Shown piece after piece: positions 23,460 through 35,726 of a DNA stretch of 64,000 nt. Each line of letters begins with the position of its first letter. The first letter of the stretch is position 1. The notes under the pieces were generated by a model, which ran no database searches, was not told the origin of the DNA, and saw nothing but the letters and a program-made list of their open reading frames with translations. Made by a program: the position numbers and the translations under genes. The DNA comes from Neomonachus schauinslandi (Eukaryota > Chordata > Mammalia > Carnivora > Phocidae), in the NCBI RefSeq assembly GCF_002201575.2, contig NC_058405.1, forward strand, positions 78,340,070-78,404,069, written 5' to 3'.

Positions 23460-23604
23460 GAAAATGTTGACTCTGGAGAGATGGGAGAAAAATTGTCCCT
23501 TCGTAAACAGCGCTTCATGCAATTTTCTTCACTGGAACATGAAGGAGAATATTATATGACACCACGAGACTTCCTCTTTTCAGTAATGTTTGACCAAATG
23601 GAAC
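23460..23604 (+). CDS. MICU2: MICU2 coding exon (probably exon 2)
   Basis: Internal coding exon of mitochondrial calcium uptake 2, the EF-hand partner of MICU1 that gates the MCU calcium uniporter from the intermembrane space. The acceptor AG is at 23458-23459 after a T-rich tract and the donor GTAAGT is at 23605-23610. The exon is 145 nt and enters in phase 0 (first codon GAA), leaving one base (C) of a split Arg codon. It encodes 48 complete codons including SLRKQRFMQFSSLEHEGEYY and MTPRDFLFSVMF, which I recognise as the conserved MICU2 segment just before the first EF-hand lobe. The first eleven residues (ENVDSGEMGEK region) look less conserved than the rest. The ATG at 23481 is internal and is not the start codon; the targeting peptide must come from an upstream exon. 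MICU1 and MICU3 are less likely because the downstream exons also match MICU2. Confidence 0.95.
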
Positions 23605-23983
23605 GTAAGTTGTTTTTTGGATTTTTTTTTAAGTTTTTTAAGTTTTTTTTTTTTTTAGAAAGCAAACATTAAGGCTGAAAAACTTCTATTTTTCAGAATT
23701 GGTAACAACTTTTCTTCATTTTAATTATAATTCTTTGTACCATGCATTTGCTTATTATTTAGACTTTACATTCTTCATGACACAAGTGTAGTTAAACATT
23801 TTATGTATTTATCTAAGAAATAGTTGTTTTGTTTATGGGTTTTTCTAAAGAGCCAAAGGAAAAACAGGTAAGTTTTTAATGTCACTAAATATGTTAATAG
23901 AATAATTAATTTATCTAGGATATTAGTTTTTGGTAGTTTTGATGTTTTAAATTGGGCAAAGAATGAAACCAGATTAGAGCAAT

Positions 23984-23994
23984 GGGGGGGGGGG
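23984..23994. repeat. Poly-G run
   Basis: Ten or eleven consecutive G in intron 2. Confidence 0.9.
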
Positions 23995-24129
23995 GACAAA
24001 AATACAGTAAGAAGCAAAAATCCAAAACCTATGATTATGTCATTTTATTTCATAAACCATCAACTTTTTAATTATTCCAAATGATATTAGAAATTCTTAG
24101 CTGTATTACCTAAACTAGTCCCTTTTACT

Positions 24130-24590
24130 TTGCAGAGAGTAAATACAGCCCTATCCTCTGTGCCCTCTATTATAAAAGTGTTCTCTGCAAACTTCTTGCC
24201 TTCCTGACACCTGTCAGGGTGCTGGAAGTACTGCCCTGTAGGTAGCTATATGTGGGAAACTGATAAGGGCTAGTGTAAATTGAGTTGAAAAAGACTACAA
24301 AGACTTGGGAAGGCATTTTCAATATTGAGAGATGACTTGAATAAAAACAAAATGAATGATTATGGCATGCTCTACACAGTAAGTTCACCAAGCACTAAAA
24401 CCAAAGAATTGTGTTAGGGAGTAGTGACAGATCAAATTGCAAAACAGATGAGGGTCATATTGTATAGGGCCTTTCAGTAACCCTATGCAACCATCAGAGG
24501 CTTGTATATTTGGTAGAGATGAGTGGACATCATCTTTGACCAGTGAGGGAGCAGTGAAGGTTTATGAGCAGAAAAGTAAATGTAGGTTAA
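24130..24590 (-). repeat. Antisense L2 remnant
   Basis: The stretch 24430-24590 (AGATCAAATTGC, ATTGTATAGGGCCTTTCAGT, GAAGGTTTATGAGCAGAAAA) follows the reverse of the L2 ORF end (ATGATCTGGCC... AAACCCTCCAATGG). Diverged; left edge uncertain. Confidence 0.6.
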
Positions 24591-24700
24591 TTTGGTACCT
24601 CTTTGGAGGGAAGTTTGGCAGTATGTATCAAAACCCTTAAGGTATGTACTTACTTTGTGCAGTAAGTTCACTTCTACAGAATTAATTAGTCTAAGTAAAT
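24591..24700 (+). repeat. Small old L1 fragment
   Basis: TCTTTGGAGGGAAGTTTGGC and the following text resemble the end of ORF2 of old L1 families. Weak match. Confidence 0.45.
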
Positions 24701-24739
24701 AACTGGAGAGATCAAAAAGATATTTTTAAGGTAGTTTAC

Positions 24740-26617
24740 TTTCCAACATGTAAAGAGCTTGAACATCGTCACTCCTGTCCTCACAGCAAGAAAAAAGCTA
24801 AAAAACTGAAAGTCAGCAGCTCTTCTTAGATCCATTGAGAATTGAGAATCTTTAGAGAATTGAGACCATAAGGCATAGGAACATGAAAACTGGAGATGGG
24901 CAGATACAGAGAAGCAGAGCTTACCCAGAGCAGAAATTACCTGGAAATCACTGCGGCAGTCAGCATCTGGTGGGAACATTTAAAGAGTGATTTGACTAAT
25001 TGCTAGAATCTGAGCATGGACTAGCTTGAGAGATAAAAACTTGTGAAGACCCAGCCATGACGGTCTCATGTACTTTTGTGAGTTTTACCTAGCAGAGCCC
25101 CACCAGGTTCTCACAGTGAAGATCTGAGAAAAATCTTCCCTCAAGGGGAGGGGAAAAGTAATCATTTTGAAATACTTCCAGAGCATTCTGTTCTCCTTAG
25201 CAAAGGCCTGCACAGGAAACTTTTACCAAAGTCTAACCAACCTGGGGGAATGGAAATACCCAACTCTGGCCTCCTCTAGCCTTCCTGTCTCACTTATGAA
25301 GGAAGACAAAAAACTGAAAGCACTTGTGAGGATCACAACCCTGGGATACAGGCTCACTAACAGACTGAGACCTAATCATAAGATTATAAAACACTTCTCC
25401 TCCCCCCACACCTCACCACACATTAGGAAGGCTCCTAAGGGGGATACAACAGAAAGAACCGCACCTCTCAGACCTTATATATGAAGGAGTCTCTAGGGAA
25501 ATGAAAACAACAGAGGAGACAAAAACAAGGACACCAGAGGAAATGTTTAAAAGCCTCTGACACCTACAACTATAGCAGACAGTAAAATCCTAATGTTATC
25601 CAGATAAACATAGAACCTCACACTTAAAACCTATCTCCTTTTTTTTTTTTAAAGATTTTATTTATTTGACAGAGAGACACAGCGAGAGAGGGAACACAAG
25701 CAGAGGGAGTGGGAGAGGGAGAAGCAGGCTTCCCGCTGAGCAGGGAGCCCCATGCGGGGCTCGATCCCAGGACCCTGGGATCTTGACCCTAGCCGAAGGC
25801 AGACGCTTAACGACTGAGCCACCCAGGCGCCCCAAAACCTATCTCCTTAAGTAACATTTACCTAATAGATCTTACCTGGCTCTCACAAAACTCCGTTGAC
25901 ATGCTAAAAGGCAAAAGGCAGTCTGAAGAGAAAGCAAGCATCAGAACCAGATCCAAATATAGCAAAGATTTTGGAATTAGCAGACCAGAATTTAAAATAA
26001 CCATGATTAATATAACTAAGTGCTCTAATAGAAAAGTACACAACATATAATAACAGGTAATGTAAGCAGAGATGGGGAAACTCTTAGAATCAAAAAGAAA
26101 TGCTAGAAATAAAAAACACTATAATAGAAATGAAGAATGCCTTTGATGGGCTCATTAGAATAATGCTCTGGGCTGAAGAAATAATCAGTGAGCTTGAAGA
26201 CATGTTAATTGAGATTTCTCAAACTGCAAAAAAGAAAGACTGGAAAAAAAACAATGTCCAAGAAGTGTGGGACAAAAATTGTAATGTGCACATAATGGCA
26301 ATAGCAAAGAAGAAAGAACAGAATAAATATTCAGAGTTATTAACAGCTGAGAAATTTCCAAAATTATTAATAAACACCAAACCACAAATTCAGGAAGCTC
26401 ACAGAATTCTAAGCAGGCTAAATATTTAAAAAAACAAAAACAAAAAACCCTATACCTAGGCATATCATTCAAACTATAGAAAATCAAAGACAAAATCTTA
26501 ACAGAAGTCAGGGGGGAAAGACCTTACTTAAAGGGAAACAAGGTTAAGAATTATATCATACTTCTCTTCTGAAACCATGCAAGCAAGAAGAGAGTAGAGT
26601 AAAATATTTAAAATTCT
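24740..26617 (+). mobile_element. Old L1 (L1M type) 5' UTR and ORF1 part
   Basis: Reads as the 5' half of an old mammalian L1: AGAGCATTCTGTTCTCCTTA, GGAGTCTCTAGGGAAATGA and GAGGAAATGTTTAAAAGCC, then a decayed ORF1 with an open piece at 26100-26429 (coiled-coil wording LEIKNTIIEMKNAFDGL). It is interrupted by a SINE (25641-25833) and by a younger L1 fragment beginning near 26618, and resumes at about 29197. Confidence 0.85.
25641..25833 (-). mobile_element. Carnivore SINE, antisense, inside old L1
   Basis: Reverse-strand SINE with a perfect 15-bp duplication AAAACCTATCTCCTT at 25626-25640 and 25834-25848. Confidence 0.95.
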
Positions 26618-29196
26618 GGGATAGGGGGAGGAGTTAAGATGGCAGACTAGTAGGGGGACCCTGGGACACAGCTAGATCAACATCAAATCATTTTGAACAA
26701 CTAGGAAACCGATCTGAGGAAAGAAAACAATCTGCACAATTGGAGGGAGAGAACATGACAAATGTGAGCTTCAGAGAGTGAATCAGGAGAGAGAAAAGCT
26801 GCAGTACCACCGAGTGGTGGGAACCCTTTTCATAGAGCAGTCAGGGATGGAGGGTTGGAGCAAGGCTTGGTGGTGTGGGGATATCGTGGGTCGCTGGGGA
26901 AGAGAATGTTCCCCTTCCTGGAGTGCATTTGGAAGATGATATTTTGCCTTTCCAAGGACAGAAACCTGCCAGGTGGTTTTGAACCACCATTCAACAGCAA
27001 GGGACAGAGGCACCTGCAGACGGCAGATAACCTGGTTGTGGCTTTTTGCTGTGTTTCAGCATAGACTCTGGGCACTCATACAGGCGTGCAGCTGCTTTTC
27101 TGGGACAAAAAGGTGCCAGGTGCAGCACTGCAAGACTCTCAGGGGAAGGGAGCAGGTTCACGTGCCGCCAGGTACTTTAAGACTTGTTTTGAATCCCAGC
27201 TGCCAGCCAGAGATAAAACACTGGAGAATTAGCCTTGGGCAGGCGAACGGCCAGGCACAGATAGGCTGAAGGCAGGGTTCTGATGAAAGCCTGGGACACA
27301 GAAGAAAAGATCATTCACTTTTCTGTGAGGGCCTCCTGAACAGTGGCAGCCTCGAGTTTCCCTCCCCCTGTCGAGAGGGCAGGTTGACACCATCCCCCCG
27401 CCCACCAGCATAGTCAGACTTCAGACAGAACACAACCCCTGGAGTCACTTAACACCAAACTCTGCACCCGCCCTCCCCCCCGCCCCGCAAGTGCACTGGC
27501 AGGGGAATCTTTACAAGGGCTGGTCTGACTGTGAGCCAGTGCAGCAGGCCTCTCTCTCAGAAGGCCAACACAGGCCCTCCCATGCATCAAGGCTACTGAT
27601 TGTAGAGTGCTCCAAAGCATCAGCTTCAGTTCAGCTCCACCCCCCCATTATTTATTTTTTTTTTTTGTATATTTTTTTCCTCTTTGGCATCAGGCTTACA
27701 GTTTTTTGTTCATTTGTTGGCTCATTTCTTTCTTTTCCTAGTTTTTTGGATCAGGCTTTTTTTTCCCCCTAATTTATTTTTCTTTGGAATCAGGCATATA
27801 CTTTTTGATTTGTTTGTTCACTTACTTGTTCCTTTTCCTTTTTTCTTAGATTGGGCTTTTTTTTTTCCTTTCTTTCTTTCTTATTAGGCCTATCTTAATA
27901 AACAGACCCAAGTACAACAACTTAAAGGTCCAAACACACCCCACTGCAAGCAAGGAGGAACTCTACAGGGGACTGGCCTGTGGGAAAGAGCAGCCAAAAC
28001 CAGCAGCAGAGTACACACAACATACACCAGAAACACTTCCTGAAGCGCCAGGCCCTGAACAGTGTATGACCCACTTCATAATATAGTATTACTCTCAGAA
28101 GCAGGAAACTAACAAGCTTTCATAACATGCAAAAGACAGAAACCTAGACATAATGACAAGATGGACAAATTCTCCCCAAAAGAAAGATCAAGAAGAAACC
28201 ACAGCCAGGGAGTTGCTCAAAACAGGTATAAGCAATATATCTGAACAAGAATTAAGAACAACAGTCATAATACTAGCTGTGCTTGAAAGAAGCATAGAAG
28301 ACACTAGAGAAACCCTGACTACAGAGATAAAAGACCTAAAAACTAGTCAGGCTGAAATAAAAAATGCTATAACTGAGATGTAACATCAACTGGTTGTAAT
28401 CACAACAAGGATGGAAGAGGCAGAGGAACAAATAGGTGATATAGAAGATAAAATCATGGAAAATAAGCTGAAAAGAGGGACAGAAAACTATTAGATCACA
28501 AATATAGACCAGGTTTTAAACTCAATGGTTTCACAAAGTGCAATAATATTCATATCATAGGAGTCCTAGAAGAAGAGAAGGAAAAGGGGGCAGAAGGTCT
28601 ATTTGAACAAATTATAACTGAGAACTTCCCTAATATGGGGAAGGAAACAGGCATTCAAGTCCAAGAGTGCACAGAGAACTCCCCTCAAAGTCAGCAAAAA
28701 CGGGTCAACAACACCAAGACATATCATAGTGAAACCTGCAAAGTACAAAGGTAAAGAGATAATTCTGAAAGCAGCTAGGGACAAAAGGGTAGACATATAA
28801 GGTTAGCAGCAGACCTGTCCACAGAGACCTGGCAGTCCTGAAGGGAGTGGCATGATATATTCAATGTGCTAAATGGGAAAAATATGCAGCCAGGAATACT
28901 ATATCCAGCAAGGCTGTCATTCAGACTAGAAGGAGAGAGTTTTCAAGACAATTGCAAAAACTAAAGGTGTTCTTGAACACTAAACCAGCTCTGCAAGAAA
29001 TGCTAAAGAGGACCATTTGAGCAGGCAAGAGAGACCAAAAGCAACAAAGACTAAAAAGGAAAAAAGACAATCTACAGGAACAGCTACTTTACAGGTAATA
29101 CAGTGGCACTAAATTCATATCTATCAATAATTCTCTGAATGTAAATGAACTAAATGCTCCAATCAAAAGACATAGGGTATCAGAATGGATAAAATT
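26618..29196 (+). mobile_element. Carnivore L1 5' fragment (5' UTR, ORF1, first bases of ORF2) nested in old L1
   Basis: Starts with GGGATAGGGGGAGGAGTTAA, the 5' end of a carnivore L1, and runs through a GC-rich leader and T-rich linker (27650-27890), ORF1 (28153-29020) and the start of ORF2 (ATGTAAATGAACTAAATGCT) before stopping at about 29196. The old L1 continues on both sides in register (AAATATTTAAAATT then TTTTGAAAGAAAAATCC). About 3.5 kb of ORF2 and the 3' UTR are missing and there is no clear A-tail. Confidence 0.85.
28153..29020 (+). pseudogene. L1 ORF1 pseudogene
   Basis: Decayed ORF1 (RNA-binding chaperone of L1) in the nested L1 fragment. The first 76 codons are open (MTRWTNSPQKKDQEETTARE onward, coiled-coil part), ending at a TAA at 28381. 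Further stops and shifts follow, while the RRM and C-terminal wording stays legible up to a terminal TGA at 29018-29020. Confidence 0.85.
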
Positions 29197-29975
29197 TTGA
29201 AAGAAAAATCCGCCAACCTAGAATTCTGTATCCAGTGAGGTTATCCTTCAAAAGTGAAGGAGAAGTAAAGAAGTTCTCAAACAAAAACTGAGGGAATTTG
29301 TCATCAGTAGACCTGCTCTAAAGAAACGTTAAGTTCTTCTGAAAGAAGAAAAATGATATAGGTCAAAAACTCAGGCCTACAATGAAGAAAATAAGAGAGT
29401 TAGAAATGGAATAGATGAAGATACAAGAAAGTCATTTATTTTTCTTATTCTTAACAGATCTGACAGTTTATTCAAAATAACAATAGCAGCAACATATTAG
29501 ATGATTATAGCTTATGAATAAGTGAAAGGCATGACAGCAGTATTCTAAGGAATGGGATTAATGAGTTGGGGATACTCTGCTATAAGGCACCTGCGCTACC
29601 CATGAAGCAGTATAGTGTTACTTGGAAGTAGACTTAGTTTGGTTATAAATGTATATTGCAAACCTTGGGGAAACCACTAAAAAATATTTAAAGAAACATA
29701 ATTGACATGCTATAGAGGGGAGAATCAAATTGTACAAAATGCTCAATTAAAATCAGAGAAGGAAGAAAAAGACAAAAAAGGAAGCAAAAACAAGAACAAT
29801 GAATAGAAAACAGTTACAAATATGATAGATACTAATCCAACTATCAATAATCACTTTAGACAAGAAAGTTCTAAATACACCAATTAAAAGACATGTATTT
29901 AAAATTTTTCAAAGATAATTTTAAAAATCTGTCTCTTAGGGTTAGAGAAGTATTTCTTAAATAAGACACAAAAAG
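29197..29975 (+). mobile_element. Old L1, continuation (ORF1 end and inter-ORF region)
   Basis: AGAATTCTGTATCCAGTGAG, AGTAGACCTGCTCTAAAGAA, GGCACCTGCGCTACCCATGA and CAGTATAGTGTTACTTGGAA match the ORF1 end and ORF1-ORF2 linker of old L1. The text then jumps from the start of ORF2 (about 29895) to near its end, so a large internal deletion is likely. Confidence 0.82.
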
Positions 29976-30205
29976 TAGGGGTGCCTGGGTGTCTCAGTCA
30001 ATTAAGCATCTGCCTTAAGCTCAGGTTATGATCCCTGGGATCCTGGGGTCCTGGGATAGAGCCCTGAATCGGGCTCCCTGCTCAGTGAGGAGCCTGCTTC
30101 TCCCTCTGCCCCTTCCCTCTCTCATGCGTGCACACAGTCCCTCTCTCTCTCTCATCTCAAATAAATAAATAAAATATTTTAATAAATTAGTAAATAATTT
30201 TTAAA
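29976..30205 (+). mobile_element. Carnivore SINE inside old L1
   Basis: SINE with a 10-bp duplication ACACAAAAAG at 29966-29975 and 30206-30215. Confidence 0.9.
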
Positions 30206-30960
30206 ACACAAAAAGCATTAACATAAAAGATTGACAAATTCAACTGTATTAAAATTAGAACTTCTGTTTATCAAAAGTTGCCTTAGAGAAATTGAAAAGA
30301 CAAGCCACACATTGGCAACATTTATGTACAATACATATATGACTGACAAATAATTAGTGTTTCGAATATATACAGATCTACAAAGCAGTAAGAAAAAGAC
30401 AATCCAGTCAAAAAATGGGCAGAAGAAATAAATAGCATTCACAGAAGAGGAAACATACAAGAACAATAAACAAGCATACATTTACCTTTGTTGGTGACAA
30501 CAATAAGATACAAGTTTATACCTTTTAGATTGGCAACAGTTAAGTCTGTTAATAACAAAGGTTGTAGAGGGTCTAGCTCAATATGGACTTTTATACCCTA
30601 TTGGTTATAAGTATCAATTGAAACAGCTACTTTAGAAAACACTTGGGCACTGTTGTAAAGTTAAACTTTTGCATAACTTTTGATCTAAAAATCCCATTCC
30701 TCTGTGTATACATACTGTACAACCAATAGGAACACTTGCCCATGTACATACAGTAGGATGTATGTATAAGAATACTCATAGAAGCAATATTAGCAAAAAA
30801 AGCTAGAAACAACCCAAATGTCCATCATTTGGAGAATGGATAAATAAATTGCGCCATATTCATACAATGGAATTTTATTTAGTACTAAAAGTGAACAAGC
30901 TGAAGAGATCAACTCCCATCACATCAGCATGAGGAGCTCCATGGACCTGCATCCCACTGA
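30206..30960 (+). mobile_element. Old L1, ORF2 C-terminal part
   Basis: Continues the old L1 after the SINE: AACTTCTGTTTATCAAAAGT, the terminal-domain remnants, and ATGTCCATCATTTGGAGAAT. It ends before the 3' UTR and runs into a second L1 leader. Confidence 0.78.
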
Positions 30961-32115
30961 AACTGATTAAATATTTTAAAATATCATTTAAAGTCTCTGC
31001 AAACATTCCTAAGGTCAGACAGCAAATGAAGAACCATATATTCAAGAAAATCTGCTAAAATTGGATGAGAAGTGAGTCTGTGGTGTTTGAACTAAGACTG
31101 ATCCCTCCCTCCTTCCAGTCCAGTGAAACCGAAATTCCCTTCCAGACTGTGCAACCAAGAACACAGGGTTCTCTCTACCCGCAGCTCCTAGTCAGAAGGC
31201 TGACTTCCCAGAGGGAGTAGGACACCAGCATTTCTCATCCTACCCTCAGTTACTTGCAGAGGCTAAGTTCTGTGCAAGTGCAATTGAGAGGTGGGAGCTC
31301 CCTTCTTGTCCCCCCAGACCTCACTTACAGAATGGAGGCTCTGCTTGGGATCTGTGCCACTGAGAATACTGGAACTTTGATTTCTCTCCTCCTGGCTGGT
31401 AAGGCTTCACTTCCACTCTGAGATCAGAGATTACTACCACCCATCTCTTAGAATAGGAGTGTCATTAAGAGCCCTACTCCCAGCTCTGGAGCCCTGGGTA
31501 AGAGATTTTGCCTGGGGAAAGAAGCAGGTGGTAAAACAAATAGCTCCTAATGTCTTTGCAAAGAAACTGACTTCATTTTAAACAGCATAAAGAAGCTCAA
31601 GCTTAAGGGTGCTCTGAAAAAGTGGAAGTTGTGAAAGATAATTGGGAGATTATTGATAGGTTCAATGAAGATAACTGTAGGCTGGCTAGTTTGTGGAAGA
31701 CAATGAAGGAAAGACAGCTGGAAGGAGCACTACCGGGTTCATAACAAATATTAAACACTGATCATGGGAACTATTCCTCCAGGGAGCCCAAATTTGATTG
31801 TATTATTGTCCAGAACAATTTGTGTCTCAAGCATTCTTGGAAAAAATAAAGCAGTCAGCTGACAATTAGTGGAGCTTAACACCTTGGTTGGTATGGTCAG
31901 GAAAAGAGACCAGGAGGGCTGCCAAAACTGTTGTCATCCCAGTGATTGTGGGCGTACCTAAAGCTTTGCCTCCCTGAGGAGCAACATCAGAGGCTTAACA
32001 CACATAGAAAACAAAAAGTAAAATGGTAAATATAAATTCAGCTATATCAGTACCACCATCAAATGTGAATGTATTAGTCAATCCAATCAAAAGGCAGAAA
32101 TTGTCAGACTACATT
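30961..32115 (+). mobile_element. Second old L1: 5' UTR and start of ORF2
   Basis: Leader text such as CTAGTCAGAAGGCTGACTTC, GACACCAGCATTTCTCATCC, AGAGCCCTACTCCCAGCTCT and AACAGCATAAAGAAGCTCAA is typical of old L1 leaders. From about 32040 it is the start of the ORF2 endonuclease. ORF1 is not visible, so it has been deleted or lost. It is interrupted at 32116 by an antisense L1 tail and resumes at about 32938-33060. Confidence 0.75.
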
Positions 32116-32937
32116 TTTTTTTTTAGGTTTTTATTTCAATTTCAGTTAGTTAACATACAGTGTTATATTAGTTTCAGGTATACAATATAGTGTATCAACA
32201 ATTCTGTACATTACTCAGTGCTTATCACAAGTGCCCGCCTTAATCCCTATCACCTATTTAACTCATCCCCGCCCCTCCCCTCTGGTGATCATCAGTTTAT
32301 TCTCTGTAATGTAAGAGTCTGTTTCTTGATTTGTCTGATTCTTTTTTTTCCCCTTTGCTCCTTTGTTTTGTTTCTTAAATTCCACATAGGAATGAAATCA
32401 TATGGTATTTGTCTTTCTCTGACTGACTTCACTTAGCATTATACTCTCTAGCTTCATCCATGTCATTGCAAATGGCAAGATTTCATTCTTTTTTATGGCT
32501 GAATAATATTCGTGTGTGTGTGTGTGTATGCCAGCTTCTTTATCCATTGAGCAGTCGCTGGACAGTTGGGTTTCTTCCATATATGTCTTGGCTATTGTCA
32601 GTACTGCTGCTATAAACATAGGGGTACATGTATCCTTTTGAATTAGTGTTTTTGTATTCTTTGAGTAAATACTCAGTAGTGCAATTGATGGATCATAGAA
32701 TAGTTCTATTTTTTACTTTTTGCGGAACCTCCATACTGTGTCCCACGGTGGCCACACCAGTTTGCCTTCCCACCAACAGTGCAAGAGGGTTCCTTTTTCT
32801 CCACATCCTCACCTACACCTGTTGTTTCTTGTGTTTTGGATTTTAGCCATTCTGACAAGTGTGAGGTGATATCTCATTGTAGTTCTGATTTGCATTTCCC
32901 TGATGGTAAGTGATAATGAACATCTTTTCATGTGGAC
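32116..32937 (-). mobile_element. 5'-truncated L1 3' end, antisense, nested
   Basis: About 0.8 kb. The T-run at the left is the A-tail, followed by antisense L1 3' UTR (AGTTAGTTAACATACAGTGT) and the C-terminal end of ORF2 (open piece 32398-32619). Aged duplication GTCAGACTACATTT/GACAGACTAGATTT. A TG-repeat lies at 32511-32527. Confidence 0.88.
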
Positions 32938-33060
32938 AGACTAGATTTAAAAACAAGATGCAACTATTTGCTGTTAACAGGAGATAGTTTAGATGCAAAA
33001 ACAAACAAAAAGTGAAAGTAAAAAGATGGGAAAAGGTATACCAACAACCAGCACAAGAAA

Positions 33061-35150
33061 TCTGGAGTGGCTCCTAAGTATTTTATTCCTTTTGATGCTA
33101 TTGCAAATGGAATTGTTTCCTTAATTTCCTTTTTGGATTATTCATTGCAAGTATAGAGAAATACAAGATTTTTGTGTGTTGATTTTTTTTTTTATCCCGT
33201 AGCTTTGATAAATTCATTTATTCCAATGGTTTTTAGTGATTTTCTTAAGATTTTCTACATATAAGATCATGTCTTCTATGAATAGAAATATTTGTATTTG
33301 CTCCTTTTCTAATTGGGTGACCTTTATCTCTTTTTCTTGCCTAATTGCTGTGTCTAAAACTTCCAGACACATGTTGAACGGAAGTGGTGAAAACAGGCAG
33401 GCATGCTTTCCTTGTTCTAATCTTACTGTTAAAGCTTTCAGTCCTTACTGTTGAGTTTGTAGTTCTCTCTCATTTTTCATATATGCCCTTTATAGAAGAT
33501 ACCTTCTGTTCCTAATTTATTGAATGTTTTTTTTTAATGATTTTATTTATTTATTTGAGACAGAGAGAATGAAAGACAGAGAGCATGAGAGGGAGGAGGG
33601 TCAGAGGGAGAAGCAGACTCCCTGCCGAGCAGGGAGCCCGATGCGGGACTCGATCCCGGGACTCCAGGATCATGACCTGAGCCGAAGGCAGTCGCCCAAC
33701 CAACTGAGCCACCCAGGCGCCCATTTATTGAATGTTTTTTATCATGAAAGGGTGTTGGATTTTGTCAGGTGCCTCTTTTGGACTCATTGAAATGATCATA
33801 TGGAGTTTTTTCTTTGATTCTATTAATGTGTTGTAATACATGGATTGGTTTTCATATCTTGAACCACCCTTGCATTCCAGGAATAGATCTCCTTTGGCCA
33901 TGGTATATAATCATTTTAACATGCTATTGAATTCTGTTTGCTAATATTTTGTTGAGAATTTTTACACCAATATTAGCAAGGGTTATTGGCCTATAGTTTT
34001 CTTTCTAATGCCTTTATCTAGCTTTGGCATCAGGGTAATACTGGTCCCTTATTCAGACTTGTTCCCATCTCTTCAGTTTTTGGAAAAGTATGAAGAGTAT
34101 TGGTATTAATTCTTATTTAAATGGTAGAATTCTCTGGTGAGGCCTGGACTTTTGTTTGTTGGACACTTTTTTTTTTTATCACTGCTTTAATCTCCATACT
34201 TGTTTAGGTATATTCACATTTTCTGTTTTTTTCTTGGGTTCATTTTGCTAGTTTCTAGTTATTCATCCATTTCATCCAGGTTATCCAGTTTGTTGGCATA
34301 TAATTATTCATAGTATTGTCTCAGAATTTTTTTTATTTCTGCAAAATCAGTAGGAATGTCCCCATTTTCATTTCTGATTTTAGTAATTTAACTTAAGCTT
34401 TTGTTCTTTTATTATAGTCAGACTAAAGGTTTATATTTTGTTGATCTCTTCAAAGAACTAACTTTTGGTTTTGTTGATTTTCTTTATTATTATTCTATTC
34501 TGTTTGGGTTATCTCCATTTAAATCTTTATTATTTTCTCCCTATGCCAGCTTTCAGTTTAGTTTGCTCTTCTTTTCTCTAGCTCCTTAATGTGCAGTTGA
34601 TTTGAGATCTTTCTTCTTTGTTAATGTATACTTCTATAGCAATAAATTTCCCTGTAGGCAGTGTTTTTACTGTGTCCCATAAGTTTTAATATGTTGTGAT
34701 TTTATTCCCATTCTTCTCAAGATATTTTCTAATTTCCCCTGTGATTGCTTCAATGACCCATTGGTTATTTGAAGAGTGTGTTATATCCACAATATTTGTG
34801 AATTTTCTGGTTTTCCTTCTGCTGCTCGTTTCTAGTTTCATCCCACTGTTATTAGAAAAAAAATATTTTATATGATTTCAACCTTTAAATGTATTAAGAC
34901 TTGTTTTTTAAACTATTTTATGGTCTATCCTGGGAATGTTTCATGTGCACCTGAGAAGTATATACATCCTGATATTCTTAAGTGAACAGTTCTGTAAGTC
35001 TGTTAGGTCTAATTGGCATATAGTGTTATTCAAGTTATCTAGTTCCTTATTAATCTTCTTGGTGGTTGTTCTGTTCATTGTTGAAAGTAGAATATTGAAG
35101 TCTCTATTATTGTAGAACTGTCTTTTTCCCTTGAATTCTGTCAATTAAGA
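33061..35150 (-). mobile_element. Old L1 ORF2 (antisense)
   Basis: Antisense ORF2 from the polymerase C-terminal side down to the endonuclease end. TTTTGTTGATTTTCTTTATT, CCTTTATCTAGCTTTGGCAT and TGGTTATTTGAAGAGTGTG are antisense L1 words. The coding frame is riddled with stops. It is interrupted by a SINE at 33533-33722. Confidence 0.82.
33533..33722 (-). mobile_element. Carnivore SINE, antisense, inside old L1
   Basis: Reverse-strand SINE with an 18-bp duplication ATTTATTGAATGTTTTTT at 33515-33532 and 33723-33740. Confidence 0.95.
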
Positions 35151-35471
35151 AGGTTTTTTTATAAATGTATAAAGAGTAAGAGTGCATTTTTTTCTTATTT
35201 ATATATGTATATAAATAAAATATAGTCTGCAAGGGTTATCACCAAATTGCTGATAGTACACTCTTGGCTTTTGGAATTATCAGTTTTTATATTTTCTTTT
35301 TGTTCTTGGAATTTTTAATTCATCTGCAAAATAGATTATCGGTATAAAAAAGAAGAGGTTTCAAATGCTTCTTAAATCTACATTTAAAAGGTAAGTGAAA
35401 CAAGAGGCTATTAGATCTTTTAAATAAGACTGTTGACCAATGATGAGAATGCAGTATCATATAAGTCAGGA

Positions 35472-35647
35472 GGGGCACCTGGGTTGCTCAGTTGGTTACG
35501 TGTCTGCCTTCAGCTCAGGTCATGATCCCGGGGTCCTGGGATCGAGCCCCATATCTTCTCCCTCTCCCTCTTCCTGCCATTCCCCTTGCTTGTGCACACA
35601 TTCTCGCTCTTGCTCTCTGTCAAATAAATAAATAAAATCTTTAAAAG
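35472..35647 (+). mobile_element. Carnivore SINE, internally deleted
   Basis: Head CACCTGGGTTGCTCAGTTGG and body present, but the segment after GAGCCCCATA (usual GGGCTCCCTGCTC) is missing. No clear target duplication. Confidence 0.88.
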
Positions 35648-35726
35648 ACATATATATGTAGGAAATGTTTGGTCAGTAGTATGGGTGTTCCAGAAAGGTC
35701 CAGTAGAATGATAACTGGAAAGAGGT

